Shown here in pieces: positions 33,001-44,799 of a stretch of DNA of 64,000 bases. Position numbers and translations under genes: made by a program. Where the stretch lies: the NCBI GenBank assembly GCA_948567375.1, contig OX419757.1:51336001-51400000 (forward strand), read 5' to 3'. The DNA is from Lunularia cruciata. Taxonomy: Eukaryota > Streptophyta > Marchantiopsida > Lunulariales > Lunulariaceae. The notes under the pieces are model-generated. The model had not been told where the DNA came from, ran no database searches, and worked only from the letters and a program-made list of their open reading frames with translations. The stretch's first letter is position 1. The number at the start of each line of letters is the position of its first letter.

Positions 33001-34650
33001 AAGATAAATATCAAAGTTAGTAGGATCACTTGTAACAATATAACATCATATACTCTATGTTGTAGCTCCTTGTCTAGTATTGAATACCAAAATTGGATAG
33101 CTTGTGCCTCAAAAACCCCTTAAGAAAACTAATAAGCCATCTTATGCAAATGTATGCCTTGTATAGGCTCTCTTCAACCTTCCACTAGAACTCCTACAAG
33201 CTCTTTAGCTTATCAATCCACATTCCTTAGTAGTTCTACCTCAAGCATTAGAATAACTTCACCATGGTGGTTAAACCTTGGGACTCAAACTCCTCATGTA
33301 GTGGTACATCCACTTGTAGTAGCACCATCTCCAACTAGTGCATTGTCATTGGATACACTAATGCTACAAGAAATAAAACTTGTAGATACTACTTCTCAAC
33401 CTATAGAAGCTGAGCTTTGAGATGATAAAGATGTAATTTGGAGAGAAATATTGTCTCTACATGTCAATCTCCCCCAATTGTGCTTTCCTAAACTCATGCT
33501 AATTGTCCATATGTGGATCCTCCAAGTTTGGGAATAATCCTTTCTATGCCATAAAGGGTGGAAACAAATTCAAGTTCTATATCTACTATAGATCACACCA
33601 ACTATCAAACTCTTGGATGAAATAATCAAACTCAATGGAACCTAATATACTAGAGTAACATATGGGACCTTTGGCATCTTGTCCATATTTCAAAAAAATG
33701 GTGTAGACATAGAATGTGAACGCTCAATTGGGTTAGCTCTTGTATCAAACTCAAAACTAAAATCAATCTCTTCTTCCACTAGGATTTGAAATACTAGTTG
33801 ATATTGTGTGCCACTCCATATGAACCCATTGTCTACTATAGAAAAATCCTCTCTAGAATTCCCAAAGAACTCCATCATGACAACATGCCCCAAGTATCAC
33901 AACTAGAATCACCAATGCCACCACCAAGTAACAATCAATAGATAAACATCACCTACTAATATGACATAAGTACCACTAATTGTGGTAAGTATACTAGGAG
34001 AAAGGACAACCTATAACTTACCATCACAACATCTATTTTCACAATTTATAGGTCATCACTTCTTTCCTTAGTGGATAGAAGTATAGATAGTTTGATTGGT
34101 CATCACTCTAGTCTCATGACCAAGAGCACATTGGAGCACCAATGCTCCAAATATCAAAGTGCCTCAAAAAAACATGGTGCACAAACAAGAAGTAAAGAAT
34201 AGAGTGGATCAAATCACAAAAGCCCAAATGATAGCGCTTTAACTCACAAAATTACATGGATTGACTCCACCAAGATTTGGCATTTTGAAATAATAAGAAA
34301 GTCTATCTACTAAGCACACCAAGGATGGGATAAAATGTCTTCTCCTAGCTGAAGGTACATAGGTATATATATGATTCTACCACTCTTTATGACAATAAGA
34401 GTGGGTGGACTAGTTAGCTAAGGAGCTAGTTTAGGAACCAAAGGTCTAAGGTTCAAATCCTACTATGCATAATACAAATAGGTGGCCTAATTTTGGCAAA
34501 CTTGTACCAAAAAACTCCCTAATTTGGCTAGTCTCATACTAGCTAGTGTCCATAGCCTATGCCTCAAAACATTAAAGTGAGCCAAACAAGGACTTCTTAG
34601 TTACAAATTCAAACCTTCTCTAAATCTGGTTGACCTTTTCTAAGTTTAAA
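33001..34650. other. Unassigned, possibly N-terminal part of the gag relic
   Basis: Short frames on both strands. A minus frame at 33893-33690 (VDNGFIWSGTQYQLVFQILVEEE) may belong to the dead element but matches no motif I can name. No RNA gene or LTR end seen. Confidence 0.35.
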
Positions 34651-34658
34651 AAACCTTT

Positions 34659-34950
34659 GAATTTGGCCAACCTCTACCAAATCTACTCTAACTCTACCAA
34701 ATCTTACTCTCACTCAAGCACATCCAATGGCTGATGGGACTTATTGTGCCAATGGTGTCTCTATTGGCTCTAACAGTCCAATCACTAGTTGACCTCAGCC
34801 AAATTTGACAAACCGTTGAATTTGGCCAACCTCTACCAAATCTTTCTCTTACTCAAGCACACCTAATGGCATATTTGGTGGTGTTAATGGTTGACCTCTA
34901 CCAAATTTGACAAACCTTTGAATTTGGCCAACCTCTATCAAAGCTTAATC
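34659..34950. repeat. Imperfect tandem repeat, three copies
   Basis: GAATTTGGCCAACCTCTA recurs at 34659, 34818 and 34920 with similar surroundings (ACAAACC.TTGAATTTGG, CTCACTCAAGCACA). Spacing is uneven (159 and 102 bp), so units have gained or lost sequence. Confidence 0.8.
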
Positions 34951-37415
34951 TATCTCAATTGCAATTCTTAAGTTAATTTGCTAGGACGTTAGGGTGAGTA
35001 TCTTGGCCACCACAATTTTATGAAAACTTTTTGATTGCTTCCTTAGATAGATTTAGAGCATGCGCATAGTGTACTATCTCAGTTTTCTTGGAGGAATGGA
35101 CTTTTGGTAGTCTTTGAGATTATAATGCAGATCCATATAATTTTTAGCCAAGTTATGTTAGGATCCACCTATTGGACAAGCAATATATGTGGTGTTATAG
35201 TCCATGCTAGACTGCAACTATATGTGCACACCTTGATGCAAGTCCAAAAGTACATATATGTTTTGAGGTGTATTTCATGTGAGGTTGTATCACATCAAAT
35301 ATATTTGTGTATATTTGATGTCTATTAGTATATTTGGATCACTTCACCAGACCATTGCACCACAAGTATCTTCTCCTCAATCTGAATGTAATGTCCTTAT
35401 TCTAAGTCTTTTGCCTTACTTGGATAAATTTTCATAAGAAATTGAGTTTTATATTATTCCTTATACTGTGCTTATTTTTTTTTGGTCTTATCTTTTCTTA
35501 AAAGCTAACCTTTTGTGTAGAATGTAGTATACCAGGTAGATCAATGTTAAGAAGCTATAGAGTTATATATTTATATATAAGCACCTATAGGGTGCTTATA
35601 TTTTCTTGTCTTGTCTTTGCATATAAGGTTACTTTGTGTTGAGACCTAAAGTATGAAGAACCAATGTCCATTTGTGTGACTCATTTATATGATTGTTAGG
35701 TTTTGCATTCAGAAAGTGGTTTGGACACTCATCATTTTTGTTCACCTCTAGCCTAAAAAAACACATACTTACCCCAAATCAAGCATAGTCCAAGCATATG
35801 CTAAAACATAATGCATACCTAGAGCACACCTAACACACCATAAGTGCAACCAAACAGGATATAACCCTAAACTTGGCATATATGACATTTTCATAGCACA
35901 AACCCAATGCACATCAACATTGTCCCAATGAACTCCAATATACACTTGGTGTTTCTCAATGCACTTATTGACATTCAATATTTTTTACTCATGTTATCCT
36001 CAAAACATCTATGAGTCAATCCACTCAATCCATTGAAACTACAAACCAAAAATTTTCATGACAAAATAAGTACAAAAAGAATCATGAATATATAAGAGTA
36101 AAAGTGTATTTTCTTACAACTCATATCTAATTATAGCTCAAATCTACTAGGATCATACTAATCACTACCATTTGTGCTTGATTTACAAGGAGTATAATCT
36201 GGCCTTGAAAATTTGAATCAACATGATAACTATTATATGGGTCACTTTCTAGTTAGGAGAGCATAGTGATTACAATTGTTACCTCCTCCTTTTTATCTTT
36301 GTGTGCTTTGCTAAATCTAACATCATGCATAAAAAATGCTTTGACTTTGCTTTCATTTCCTTAAATCTCAATTTCTCAATTTTTGATCTCAATTTTTTTG
36401 ACATTGATATTTTTTTGGCCTTCACCTTCATTCAAAGCTTCTTTATCTTTGTCAATGTTTGAGCTTCTACTTTTACTCCATAGATTTGCTCTTCAATTTG
36501 GATTGGTTAGCAAGGTCCTATGAGAAAGCTGCTACTTTGGGTGCTAGTTTTGAATACACTTAAGATACCTTCCTTGATTTGTGATTCTCCAACCAACCTT
36601 CTTTCTTGGTTTGCATATCAAGAATATTTCTTTATACTTAATTCTCCATCTCCTTTTGGTTCTTTATCTCCACATGAATATTTTTCTCATTCTTTTGAAT
36701 ATTTACTAGAACATATAAACTCATTAATATGAGTGGTTATCACACTTAGTTGAGTATCATCAAGTAATGGATTCTATTCGTCTAGCACCCACTCACTCTC
36801 CTCTTCTAGCCATAATGTACCAAGGACACTTGCAAAAAGAAATATCTCAGTGGTGCTAGAAAAAAGTATATCATCTCCAAAATCTTTCTCCTCCTTGATT
36901 TGCACACAAGATATCAATCCAATTTCTTCACTTTGCTCCATCAATTCATTGATATTCACCTCATTTCACTTCCTCATACTTACTAAAGCAAGTGGAGATA
37001 TTTTATGTTACCTTGGAATCCAAACATACTATCCATTCTATAGAAATAAGGACAAATGATTTAATTTGTCTTTTATCTTTCTCCATCTGCATTTCAACTC
37101 TTTCTCCATGACACTTTACTCCATTTATTTTTCCTTCCACTTACTAATAGATTGTAAGACTTCATATATCTTGCATATTTCTCATATAATCTCACTTATG
37201 TCATGGACTTACAAAATCCCCCTCAAAGCTTGTGAGAAATGTGGCCATTATACCAAAAGTTGTGGTTTCTTGAAATGGTCTCAGTGAATAATTCAAGTTT
37301 ATCAAGATAATCTAAAATCCATATATAATAATAAGAGATTATCCTAATTCTATCATTGTCTTGATATTGATTAAAATATTCAAGATTGTTAAGGTAAACT
37401 AACTCTAAGCATAAT
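34951..37415. other. AT-rich intergenic sequence, no gene recognised
   Basis: Only short frames. Long T-rich stretches occur on the plus strand (35460-35510, 36360-36420). No retroelement motif or RNA gene seen. Confidence 0.5.
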
Positions 37416-37525
37416 GATGATAGATCATCCAAATTCTATCTTTATCCTTGTTAGGTTTGACTTTACCATTGATGATAGATCATCCTAATTCTCTCTTTAT
37501 CTTTGCTAGGTTGGACTTTACCTTT
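37416..37525. repeat. 55-bp tandem dimer
   Basis: GATGATAGATCATCC..AATTCT.TCTTTATC.TTG.TAGG begins at 37416 and again at 37471, both ending in GACTTTACC(A/T)TT. Confidence 0.9.
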
Positions 37526-38748
37526 GATACCCATTGAAGTCATTAGTAAAGACATTAAGGACACTATACTAAATAGTTCCTATAATCCACATATTAGGGA
37601 TAAAGAGGGATGGAATGAAATCAAGACAGGAAGGATAGGAAATAGGAGTAAAAGAATGACCGTGAGAATTGTGCAAGTGGAAAGGAGCGAGAAAGGAAAT
37701 AGGAGTACAAGAATGCCCATGGGAAGCAAAGGAGAGCGAAAATAATGCATAGTTTTATCAACAACGCACAATCCAATATCAACACTAGAAATGTCTATTA
37801 GAACCATAGAAATCAATTTGCTGCACGCGGGAACCATAGAGTTGATTGAGAAGAGAACAATTGGCACGAGAACACGGTACTCCAATCTTTCTCAATGTAG
37901 TCCCAATCTCTTGATGTCGGTGCGCAATAACTATAGAAATGAATGTGTAAACTACAGAATACAAACGGCCAGTTACTTAAGCGCGTCTCGAAATTGAAAT
38001 AGAACGTGGACAAGATGAACTCGAGTTAATCATACAATCAAACTTATGACTGTCGGGACGTATACACGCTGGAACTATGAAGTGCGTCATCAATCCTTAA
38101 TGCACATTACAGCTGGAGTATGAAATTCATTATCAATCATCATTGCTGATACCGCCATGTTGAAGAAAGCACACCAACGAGAACGAATGATTGAGAAAGC
38201 GCTGCGCCATTACCGTCGTTGTAAAACCACATACTGCGTAACCTGCTGCTGGGATCATAAGGAACTTTGTCCATGTCATGGACGCTACCTCCACAAAAAT
38301 TGGAAGGAGATAAGGGGTGCCTCGAGAGCCGATTCCAACCGTTGGGTATGGTTGACTCCTTCTGCCAACTTTGGGAGTGCTCAAATGTGAGCATGGTCAA
38401 GTGCTTGCTCTGCGGTCTGGAAACCCCCACCTTCTGCATTGGTCATCCATCCCCTCCATGAACAAGCACCACCTTACGACTAAAGCTGGTTGGGTGCCGA
38501 AAAAGTAGCCAAAAGGTGACGGCTGAAAGGTGTCGTTGTCCTGGACTTCCTCAAGTTACTGGGAACGGATCAAACTCTACCCCCCGTACAAAGTCTGATT
38601 GCAAACCTATTTAGAAAAGTGCCGTCAACCTGACATCTGTCTAAAACTTAATGACCTACGGAGATCTACGTGTATCCATGTACATTATGTTCAAAGTCTA
38701 TTCGCCTGATAACATTTCAATGTCATTTTTACATTTTACAGTGCAATC
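37526..38748. other. GC-richer low-copy stretch, no gene assigned
   Basis: From about 37650 the base composition becomes more GC- and CpG-rich than the flanking retroelement debris, as in the 57.6-63 kb gene island. Overlapping minus frames of 99 and 83 codons at 38133-38439 have no motif I recognise. It could be a gene fragment; I cannot support one. Confidence 0.4.
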
Positions 38749-38858
38749 GACTCTATTGGGGCTTAGCCCCAATTTACCTATTTTGTCTCACTCTTGTACG
38801 GGGTCTTGATGGGAGTCTTGCTCTTCTTCGTGTTTTCTACGTGATCCCCTTCTTTCCT
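38749..38858 (+). repeat. Short interspersed repeat, copy D
   Basis: GACTCTATTGGGGCTTAGCCCC ... CTCTTGTACGGGGTCTTGATGGGAG ... TTTTCTACGTGATCCCC. The start holds a perfect hairpin ATTGGGGC-TTA-GCCCCAAT (38755-38773). Related copies are at 40202, 40813, 41471 and, inverted, 62777. Confidence 0.8.
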
Positions 38859-40201
38859 CTATTTCAGCTCTGATTATCCCCATGGTTTTTTATCTGCCCG
38901 GGTTTCGCCATCTCAGTTTTGAGACTGCTGATATCTTCAGGTTAGTTGATCGATGAGGTTGACTGAACTGTAGTTAAACAAAGTAATTGACACAACAACA
39001 AAAAAAGTTACATTGACATATATAATAATCATGTAAATTTTTTTCCATCCACCATTTCAAGCACTGTAATTTTAGCTCTACTAATCTCTTGATCCATTAC
39101 GGTTCCATGCACTTCACAAGAAAATGTCACTTCTAGTAGTTATATTTATAATAAAATATGTTTAAACTTTAATATTCGTGTAAAGCTTTTATGGTTAAAC
39201 TTTTGAGTGAAATATTTTTTTTCTTAGACTAGTTTCCGAAGTGGAAAATGCAGATCCCTTTATCGAGTCACTAATCTCATGTTACGAGTCAATGAGTTAC
39301 ACGATTCCTTCGGACTCCGATATTGCTTAGGACAGAATTGACTTGGCACTGCTGCAGCTAGAGCAATCGATTGGTTTTGGTTTAGTGAAGAACTTGATCT
39401 TGTCGTCCGCTTGTCTCTCTATATTCCAAAGCAAAATTCACATAAAATCAAACGTACAAGTAGCATTATCTATGGTGCTAATCTCTATACGTTGCAGAAG
39501 AAAGTTTACCGTAGTGGTTTAAGAGGGGGCTTCAATACCGTTTAATGGCTATCCAAAAGAACCTTAAATTTTTATCGGTGAGCTCCAATGTGAGCTAGAA
39601 TATTCTACTGGGTGTTTCTCTCTTTTATTGACATGAAAATGGGAGTTCTTTTATGATTTACTCGGGTCTAAAATTAGTGAAAATATCTATGAATATTTTA
39701 TGGATCTGTGACGATATGAAAATATTCATAAGATTTCTTTCTGAATGAAGTCATCTGCCTCTAGTCACCCTAAAACAGCGAAAATACGGCAGTGATCGTC
39801 AGACTACCTTGACAACACGATTGTCGCCGCCCTAGGAATGGGGAGAACGGGAGAATGGGATGATGGATAAAATTAACTTTAGGAATGGGGACGGAACTAT
39901 GTGACGGATGGAATTGTCTCCGGAGATGAAACTGCCTTTGGTGATGAAGACGAAGGGTGGGGAAGGGTTTCTGCCCCGTGCATAATGCGCGGGGATTACC
40001 CTAGTATCTCCTTAAGTCTACAAGTCGGTACCTAGTTTATGGAGTGCTTTATACGTGATTCATAAATTAGTTAAGGGATTGTTTGGAAAGTTTCTGATAC
40101 AGTCTTCATTTTATATACTTTTATGAAAATTTTACTGTCATAAGGTTAATATTTCCTTTGTATGTGTTACTTTCAGTGATATTTTTTCCTTTTCTGTGAC
40201 T
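38859..40201. other. Unassigned low-copy sequence
   Basis: No supported gene. A G-rich segment at 39830-40000 (GGAATGGGGA, GACGAAGGGTGGGGAAGGG, TGCGCGGGG) stands out in composition. Confidence 0.45.
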
Positions 40202-40290
40202 GCGGCTTAACTCCATTCTGCCTCTCCCTTGTACGGGCTTGATGGAATTTTCCCCGTTCTGCAAGTGTTTTATTATGTGGTCGTCTTTCT
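40202..40290 (+). repeat. Short interspersed repeat, copy E (diverged)
   Basis: GCGGCTTAACTCCATT then CCTCTCCCTTGTACGGGCTTGATGG and TATGTGGTCGTCTTTC, matching the order of motifs in the better copies. The GC hairpin is lost. Confidence 0.65.
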
Positions 40291-40812
40291 ACTCTTTTTC
40301 TGTGATATTCTAAATAAATAATATCCTTGGCGACTTTATGATGATGACAAGAATTCTACTAGACAGGACGGGACCCAGCTATTATACGACAACTACCTTC
40401 GAATGACTGTACGCGTTCTTAGGCTGTCTTTGAATGACGCCTGCGGTGTCGGTGGATATATCTGAACTCGACAGGACGGCTTGCGGACGAAATTCTTGGA
40501 GCGAATCTTTCAAGCAAGGTTCCTCACGATGACGCCGACACTGAACAATTCTGCTCAAATGCAATTCAAACCCGCAAGTATAAGGAAACGATCTTTAGAT
40601 GATTCCTTCTGTCCTTGGGTTATTTATGAAGGTGAAAGCTTGCCGCGTGAATCCTTGGAGCAAATCTTCACACAGATTCTGTGTGGCAGGGTATATGAGG
40701 CACAATTTTGACAGATATCCAATTAAATAAGACAAAATGAGAGGAGCTTAATCCTTCTTTGCCTAAACATGCCTAATGAAGGATATATAGCTAGTATATC
40801 TTAGGTGCGGTA
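40291..40812. other. Unassigned; upstream flank shared with copy C
   Basis: The last 15 bases (TATCTTAGGTGCGGTA) recur before copy C at 41455, so the repeat unit extends left of GGGCAAATTT in these two copies. No gene seen. Confidence 0.5.
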
Positions 40813-40937
40813 GGGCAAATTTCTCATACAGACTCTATTGGGGCTTAGCCCTATGTTATCTTTTTTGTCTCTCCCTTGTACGGCTTGAGTGAACTTCCCA
40901 TCCTTCGTTTTTCCTACGCGGTCGCCTTTTTTCCCTG
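40813..40937 (+). repeat. Short interspersed repeat, copy B
   Basis: GGGCAAATTTCTCATACAGACTC ... GGGGCTTAGCCC ... CTCTCCCTTGTACGGCTTGAGTG ... CCTACGCGGTCGCCTTTTTTCCC. It is the best plus-strand match to the inverted copy at 62777-62904. Confidence 0.85.
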
Positions 40938-41117
40938 ATGAAGGCCTAAACATGAATATGGTGCAAATTGTGCTCTATCCAACAAGTCCAATGATTGCTA
41001 GGGATTGCTCCTCTAGAGAGGATTTTTCCTCCTTGCACTTTTCCCTTTACTCATCCTCTTGGATGTGCTGCGAGTGGTGCAGCTACATGCAAGGTCTCCA
41101 AGTATTAGGGTATGCCT

Positions 41118-41241
41118 TGAGGTCACTTCTTTGTTCCTCTAGCCTTGGAGTTACATGGAGGGATGGACATGGTATGCAGTGAGGTCATCTCTTCGTTCCT
41201 CTAGCCTTGGAGTTATATGAAGAGATGGACATGGCGCATGA
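41118..41241. repeat. 62-bp tandem dimer
   Basis: TGAGGTCA.. GTTCCTCTAGCCTTGGAGTTA.ATG.AG.GATGGACATGG starts at 41118 and repeats at 41180. Confidence 0.9.
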
Positions 41242-41470
41242 CACATTTGTCAAGGAGTGCACAAGAGCTTATCATATTAGATGCTAGTGAATACCACTCT
41301 TACTCCCATACTTTGTAGCATACTTTAGATAACATGTGTCTAGTGCTCTACAAAGAGCATTGGCTGGTGCAATCCATAGGAGAGCAATCACTCTAGGTGA
41401 TGTTTCTACACATGCTCTAGTAGTTTGTAGACCTTATGACTTGCATAGCTTGGATATCTTAGGTGCGGTA

Positions 41471-41540
41471 GGGCAAATTTCTCATATACATACTATTGGG
41501 GATGAACCGCTATCTCTTTTGTCTCTCCCTTGTACGTTTT
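41471..41540 (+). repeat. Short interspersed repeat, copy C (truncated)
   Basis: GGGCAAATTTCTCATATACATACTATTGGGG ... TGTCTCTCCCTTGTACG, then the match ends. Preceded by the same ATATCTTAGGTGCGGTA as copy B. Confidence 0.75.
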
Positions 41541-42535
41541 TTACCTTGAGATAATAACCAAACACAATGGTGTTTTGGTTTCAGATTCGACTTGAAATTT
41601 TTTTTAGGGTAAAACTCCTTTACCATTAAGATTCAAAAAAATAAAAATTTGGGTGATGAAAGCCTCAAGAGCATTCAGTTCTTATGACTGCTTGATATAG
41701 CTTATATTATGGCTTGCATTCCATTGAGGATTACGACAAATATTAATGAACCATTTGAAAATTTGATATTAGGTTTATGCATGTCAAAGGCAAATCAAAA
41801 TATCAGTGATATACAAGGACAAGAAAATACCTTTATTAATGCTTTCATAAAATTTTATGGAAGGTCTATAACTCATATATGTTTGCGGATCCCAATTTTA
41901 GATATCCATAAAATATTTATGGATTCCAACATTTCACCTTTAAGGATTCATAAATTCTTTTATGGATTTCTCCAAGGCTTACAAAATCTAAATGTAAGCC
42001 TCCTTTTCATTTGTTAATCTTGCACTTGGTAGATTGCAATTGACTTCTAAATATGAATGAATACCATTTCTTGCACGCATGAAGGGGATCCCCTTGAGAG
42101 GCCTCTATCATAATAGTGCACTACACGACATTGCAAGAGGTGGAAGTAGCTTTTCTTTTATGTCTTTTCTCACCCCTCTTGTACTATACTCATATTGTAA
42201 GCCCTTCAGATGATGTAATTCAAGCAATTGTTGGTTTCACACTCAATTGAGAGACCTTGGATTTATGAGTCTAGACTCATCAATGCAAAGTTTGGAGTTC
42301 ATGCACAATCCTTACTACTTCTAACTTCCGACCAACTTAAAGTTCACATAGGTGGTTTGTGGGGGTTTTGGGCTCTCCTTTGGGACAAGTGGTTTTTTGC
42401 AACTTATCATCTCTAATATTTTGGTCTAGGCCAACTCATGCTCACATTCTTCCTTGGTTTAGGAACACCCACGTGTTGTATTCTATTTTTGCATGTTGTG
42501 GCCTTCCTATGGCCTCATATTTGCCACGTATATAC
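41541..42535. other. Unassigned flank left of gypsy-2
   Basis: A 102-codon plus frame at 41709-42017 has no known motif and contains internal near-repeats of ATAAA.ATTTATGGAT. No gene claimed. Confidence 0.4.
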
Positions 42536-43227
42536 TGTGAGTCGGCCTGTCTCTCACTCAAGATGAACCTTTGATGGCTATTATGGTAGCGCACCATGGA
42601 CTAAGAAGGCAAGGAACCCCAACTCAATCATACTTCTCCAAGGCTAACACTCCAAGACTCAAGACATTGCTCACTAGAGAACTCAATGAGAGAAAGATAG
42701 TTGTAAATGAAAGGATGATGAGTACCTCCTCACCCCTTGTTTATATACTTGTGAAACAATTATGCACTAAAGTTATTATTTACCATAGTAATTCAAGTTA
42801 CTAGGCTAAAAGTCAAGTAAATTCAAAAAGTATAAAGGAATATCCATCCACATGGGCATATTCCACTAAGTATGTGATCTTATCTGGATCAAACCACTAA
42901 GTCAAAGATTCCTTCACATGGGCTATCCTCGGACTATAGAAGAATCCAAAACAAAAAAGCTTTTGGGCCCAAGAGTTCTCAACTCTTTCCTCAAAGCCAA
43001 ATACCTAGGAATAATACCAAGTCAATACACTAGAATCCAAAATAGTGGTGCTCATCTTTTCCGCTTCCTCTAAAGTAAGGTCCCTATTATCTTAGTTATG
43101 ACTAACTTTAGCTAATCATTACTAATGTAGAACCATCCTTTATCTCTGTAAGAATAATATCTCTCAAGTATTTGTAATACCAAGCTAAATATCATAATAC
43201 CACACACATGCACAAATGGGTGTTACA
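42536..43227 (-). repeat. gypsy-2 3' LTR
   Basis: 692 bp; plus strand TGTGAGTCGGCC ... AATGGGTGTTACA, minus strand TGTAACACCC ... CCGACTCACA. On the plus strand it is followed by TTTACTCCCAGAC, the reverse complement of the GTCTGGGAGTAAA polypurine tract. Confidence 0.95.
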
Positions 43228-43431
43228 TTTACTCCCAGACTAAGTTTTTACTTTGTCCTCAAAGTGAAGGTCTCTCTACCTTCAATGATACATCTTCAAC
43301 TTATCATGGTTAATCCTATCAAAGCGTCTTCCTCCTAGCTCCTTGAGATCATAGGTGTAATTGCCCCACACTTTCTCCACTATGAAAGGTCCAAAGTACT
43401 TAGGCAAAAACTTCTTTTGTACTCTCTTGAA

Positions 43432-44507
43432 TCAAATGGAATCAAACAACATTACCCAATCACCTTTTTTGAAAGGCTCCACCTTCTTCTTGCCTTGCCT
43501 CTTGTCATAGCTCTCCTTTTGTTTCCTTTGGGCTTGCTCCACTTGAACTATAGCAACTGCTCTTTCCTCTTCCAACTCCATGAGTTGATCCTTCCTTGAC
43601 TTCTCTACATCACCTCCTTGTGCTTTCTTCAATCTCCTATGAATGCTTTGGAAGATGGGAAAATCAAATTAAATAGGTAAGGTAGACTCAATACCATATA
43701 CCAATTGAAATGGAGAATATCTGGTGGAAGTTTTCATGGTTGTCCTATACTCCCACAACAATACATGAATCCTCTTGTCCCAATGATGTTTAGCTCCCTC
43801 CATATCTTTGGACAACATCATGCACAAGGTCTGATTGGTTCTCTTTGCCAAGCCATTGGAATTTGGTTTATAGGATGTAGTTACTCTATGTGTGATAGAG
43901 AAATGTCGTAGCATGGCTGTAGTGATGCTTCTTGTAAACTCTCCTCCTTTATCAAAAACCAACTCTAAAGGGCATCCAAACCTAGTTATAATGCGTTCAT
44001 AAAGAAATCTACCCACTTCATCTTCATTTTTGTCCCTCAATGGTCTAGCCTCAACCCACTTGGTAAGGTAATCAATAACTACCACAATGTACCGATTGTT
44101 CCTTGGAGATCTATAGAGAGGCCTACAAAATCAATTCTCCACTTCTCAAAAGGTCCTAGCAATGGAATTGATCTAAGTGGTAGAGTGGATGTAGACTTTT
44201 TAGCAAAAGCTTGACAAACATGAAAAGTTTTGCAATAATCAAGACAATCCTTGAAAATCCCTCTCCAATGGTCACTTGCATCTAGAATCTTGAAAGCAGT
44301 CACCTTTCTTGCAAAATGTCCCCCACACACTAGACCATCTGCTCCTTGGTGAAAAAGAATATCCTCCACCATTGTGTAAGGTCTAGATCTTGCTGCAAGG
44401 GCCTTCCTCTCCCTAGCATGCATCTCTTTTGGATAGTTACCTCTTGTCACAAAATCCACAATCTCCTTATACTTTATTGGAACCTCTGAAGGGATTGAGA
44501 TTGTCAT
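43432..44507 (-). pseudogene. gypsy-2 integrase and C-terminal region
   Basis: 44507-44079 carries the finger region (HARERKALAARSRPYTMVEDILFHQG, CKTFHVCQAF: one finger Cys is Phe). 44085-43669 carries the core: MVVIDYLTKWVEARPL with the first Asp, FDKGGEF with the second, and NGLAKRTNQTL where the catalytic Glu is Lys. 43632-43432 holds the Lys-rich C-terminal segment (RKQKESYDKRQGKKKVEPF then KGDWVMLF). No chromodomain is seen beyond it. The Glu change and frame breaks make it inactive. Confidence 0.85.
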
Positions 44508-44604
44508 GAGCTCCTCATCCGGAAGGAATCATCCATTGGCTCATTTCCATCATGATCATAGGCCTTAGATAATAAATCATCATTTGCATGTTTCTTTCTT
44601 GGCC

Positions 44605-44794
44605 TATCCTCAATGGTGTAGTCATAATCAGACAAGAGTATCATCCACCTTGCTAGCCTCCCTTCCACATTAGGCTTGTTGACGATGTACTTCAAAGCCT
44701 ATCCTCAATGGTGTAGTCATACTTAGACAAGAGTATCATCCACCCTGCTAACCTCCCTTCCACACTAGGCTTGTTGAAGATGTACCTCAAAGCC
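44605..44794 (-). repeat. 95-bp tandem duplication in gypsy-2 RNase H
   Basis: TATCCTCAATGGTGTAGTCATA ... GATGTAC.TCAAAGCC occurs at 44605 and 44700. A 95-bp unit is not a multiple of three, so it breaks the frame. The gypsy-2 relic at 13.9 kb has a single copy. Confidence 0.9.
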
Positions 44795-44799
44795 TTGTG

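Noticed and set aside
34659-34950. CRISPR-like spaced repeats.
   Set aside because: Spacing is irregular, units drift and the genome is a plant; ordinary tandem duplication.
38133-38439. Overlapping minus frames in a GC-rich patch that could be an exon.
   Set aside because: Two frames overlap, no domain is recognisable, and no splice-consistent neighbours were found.
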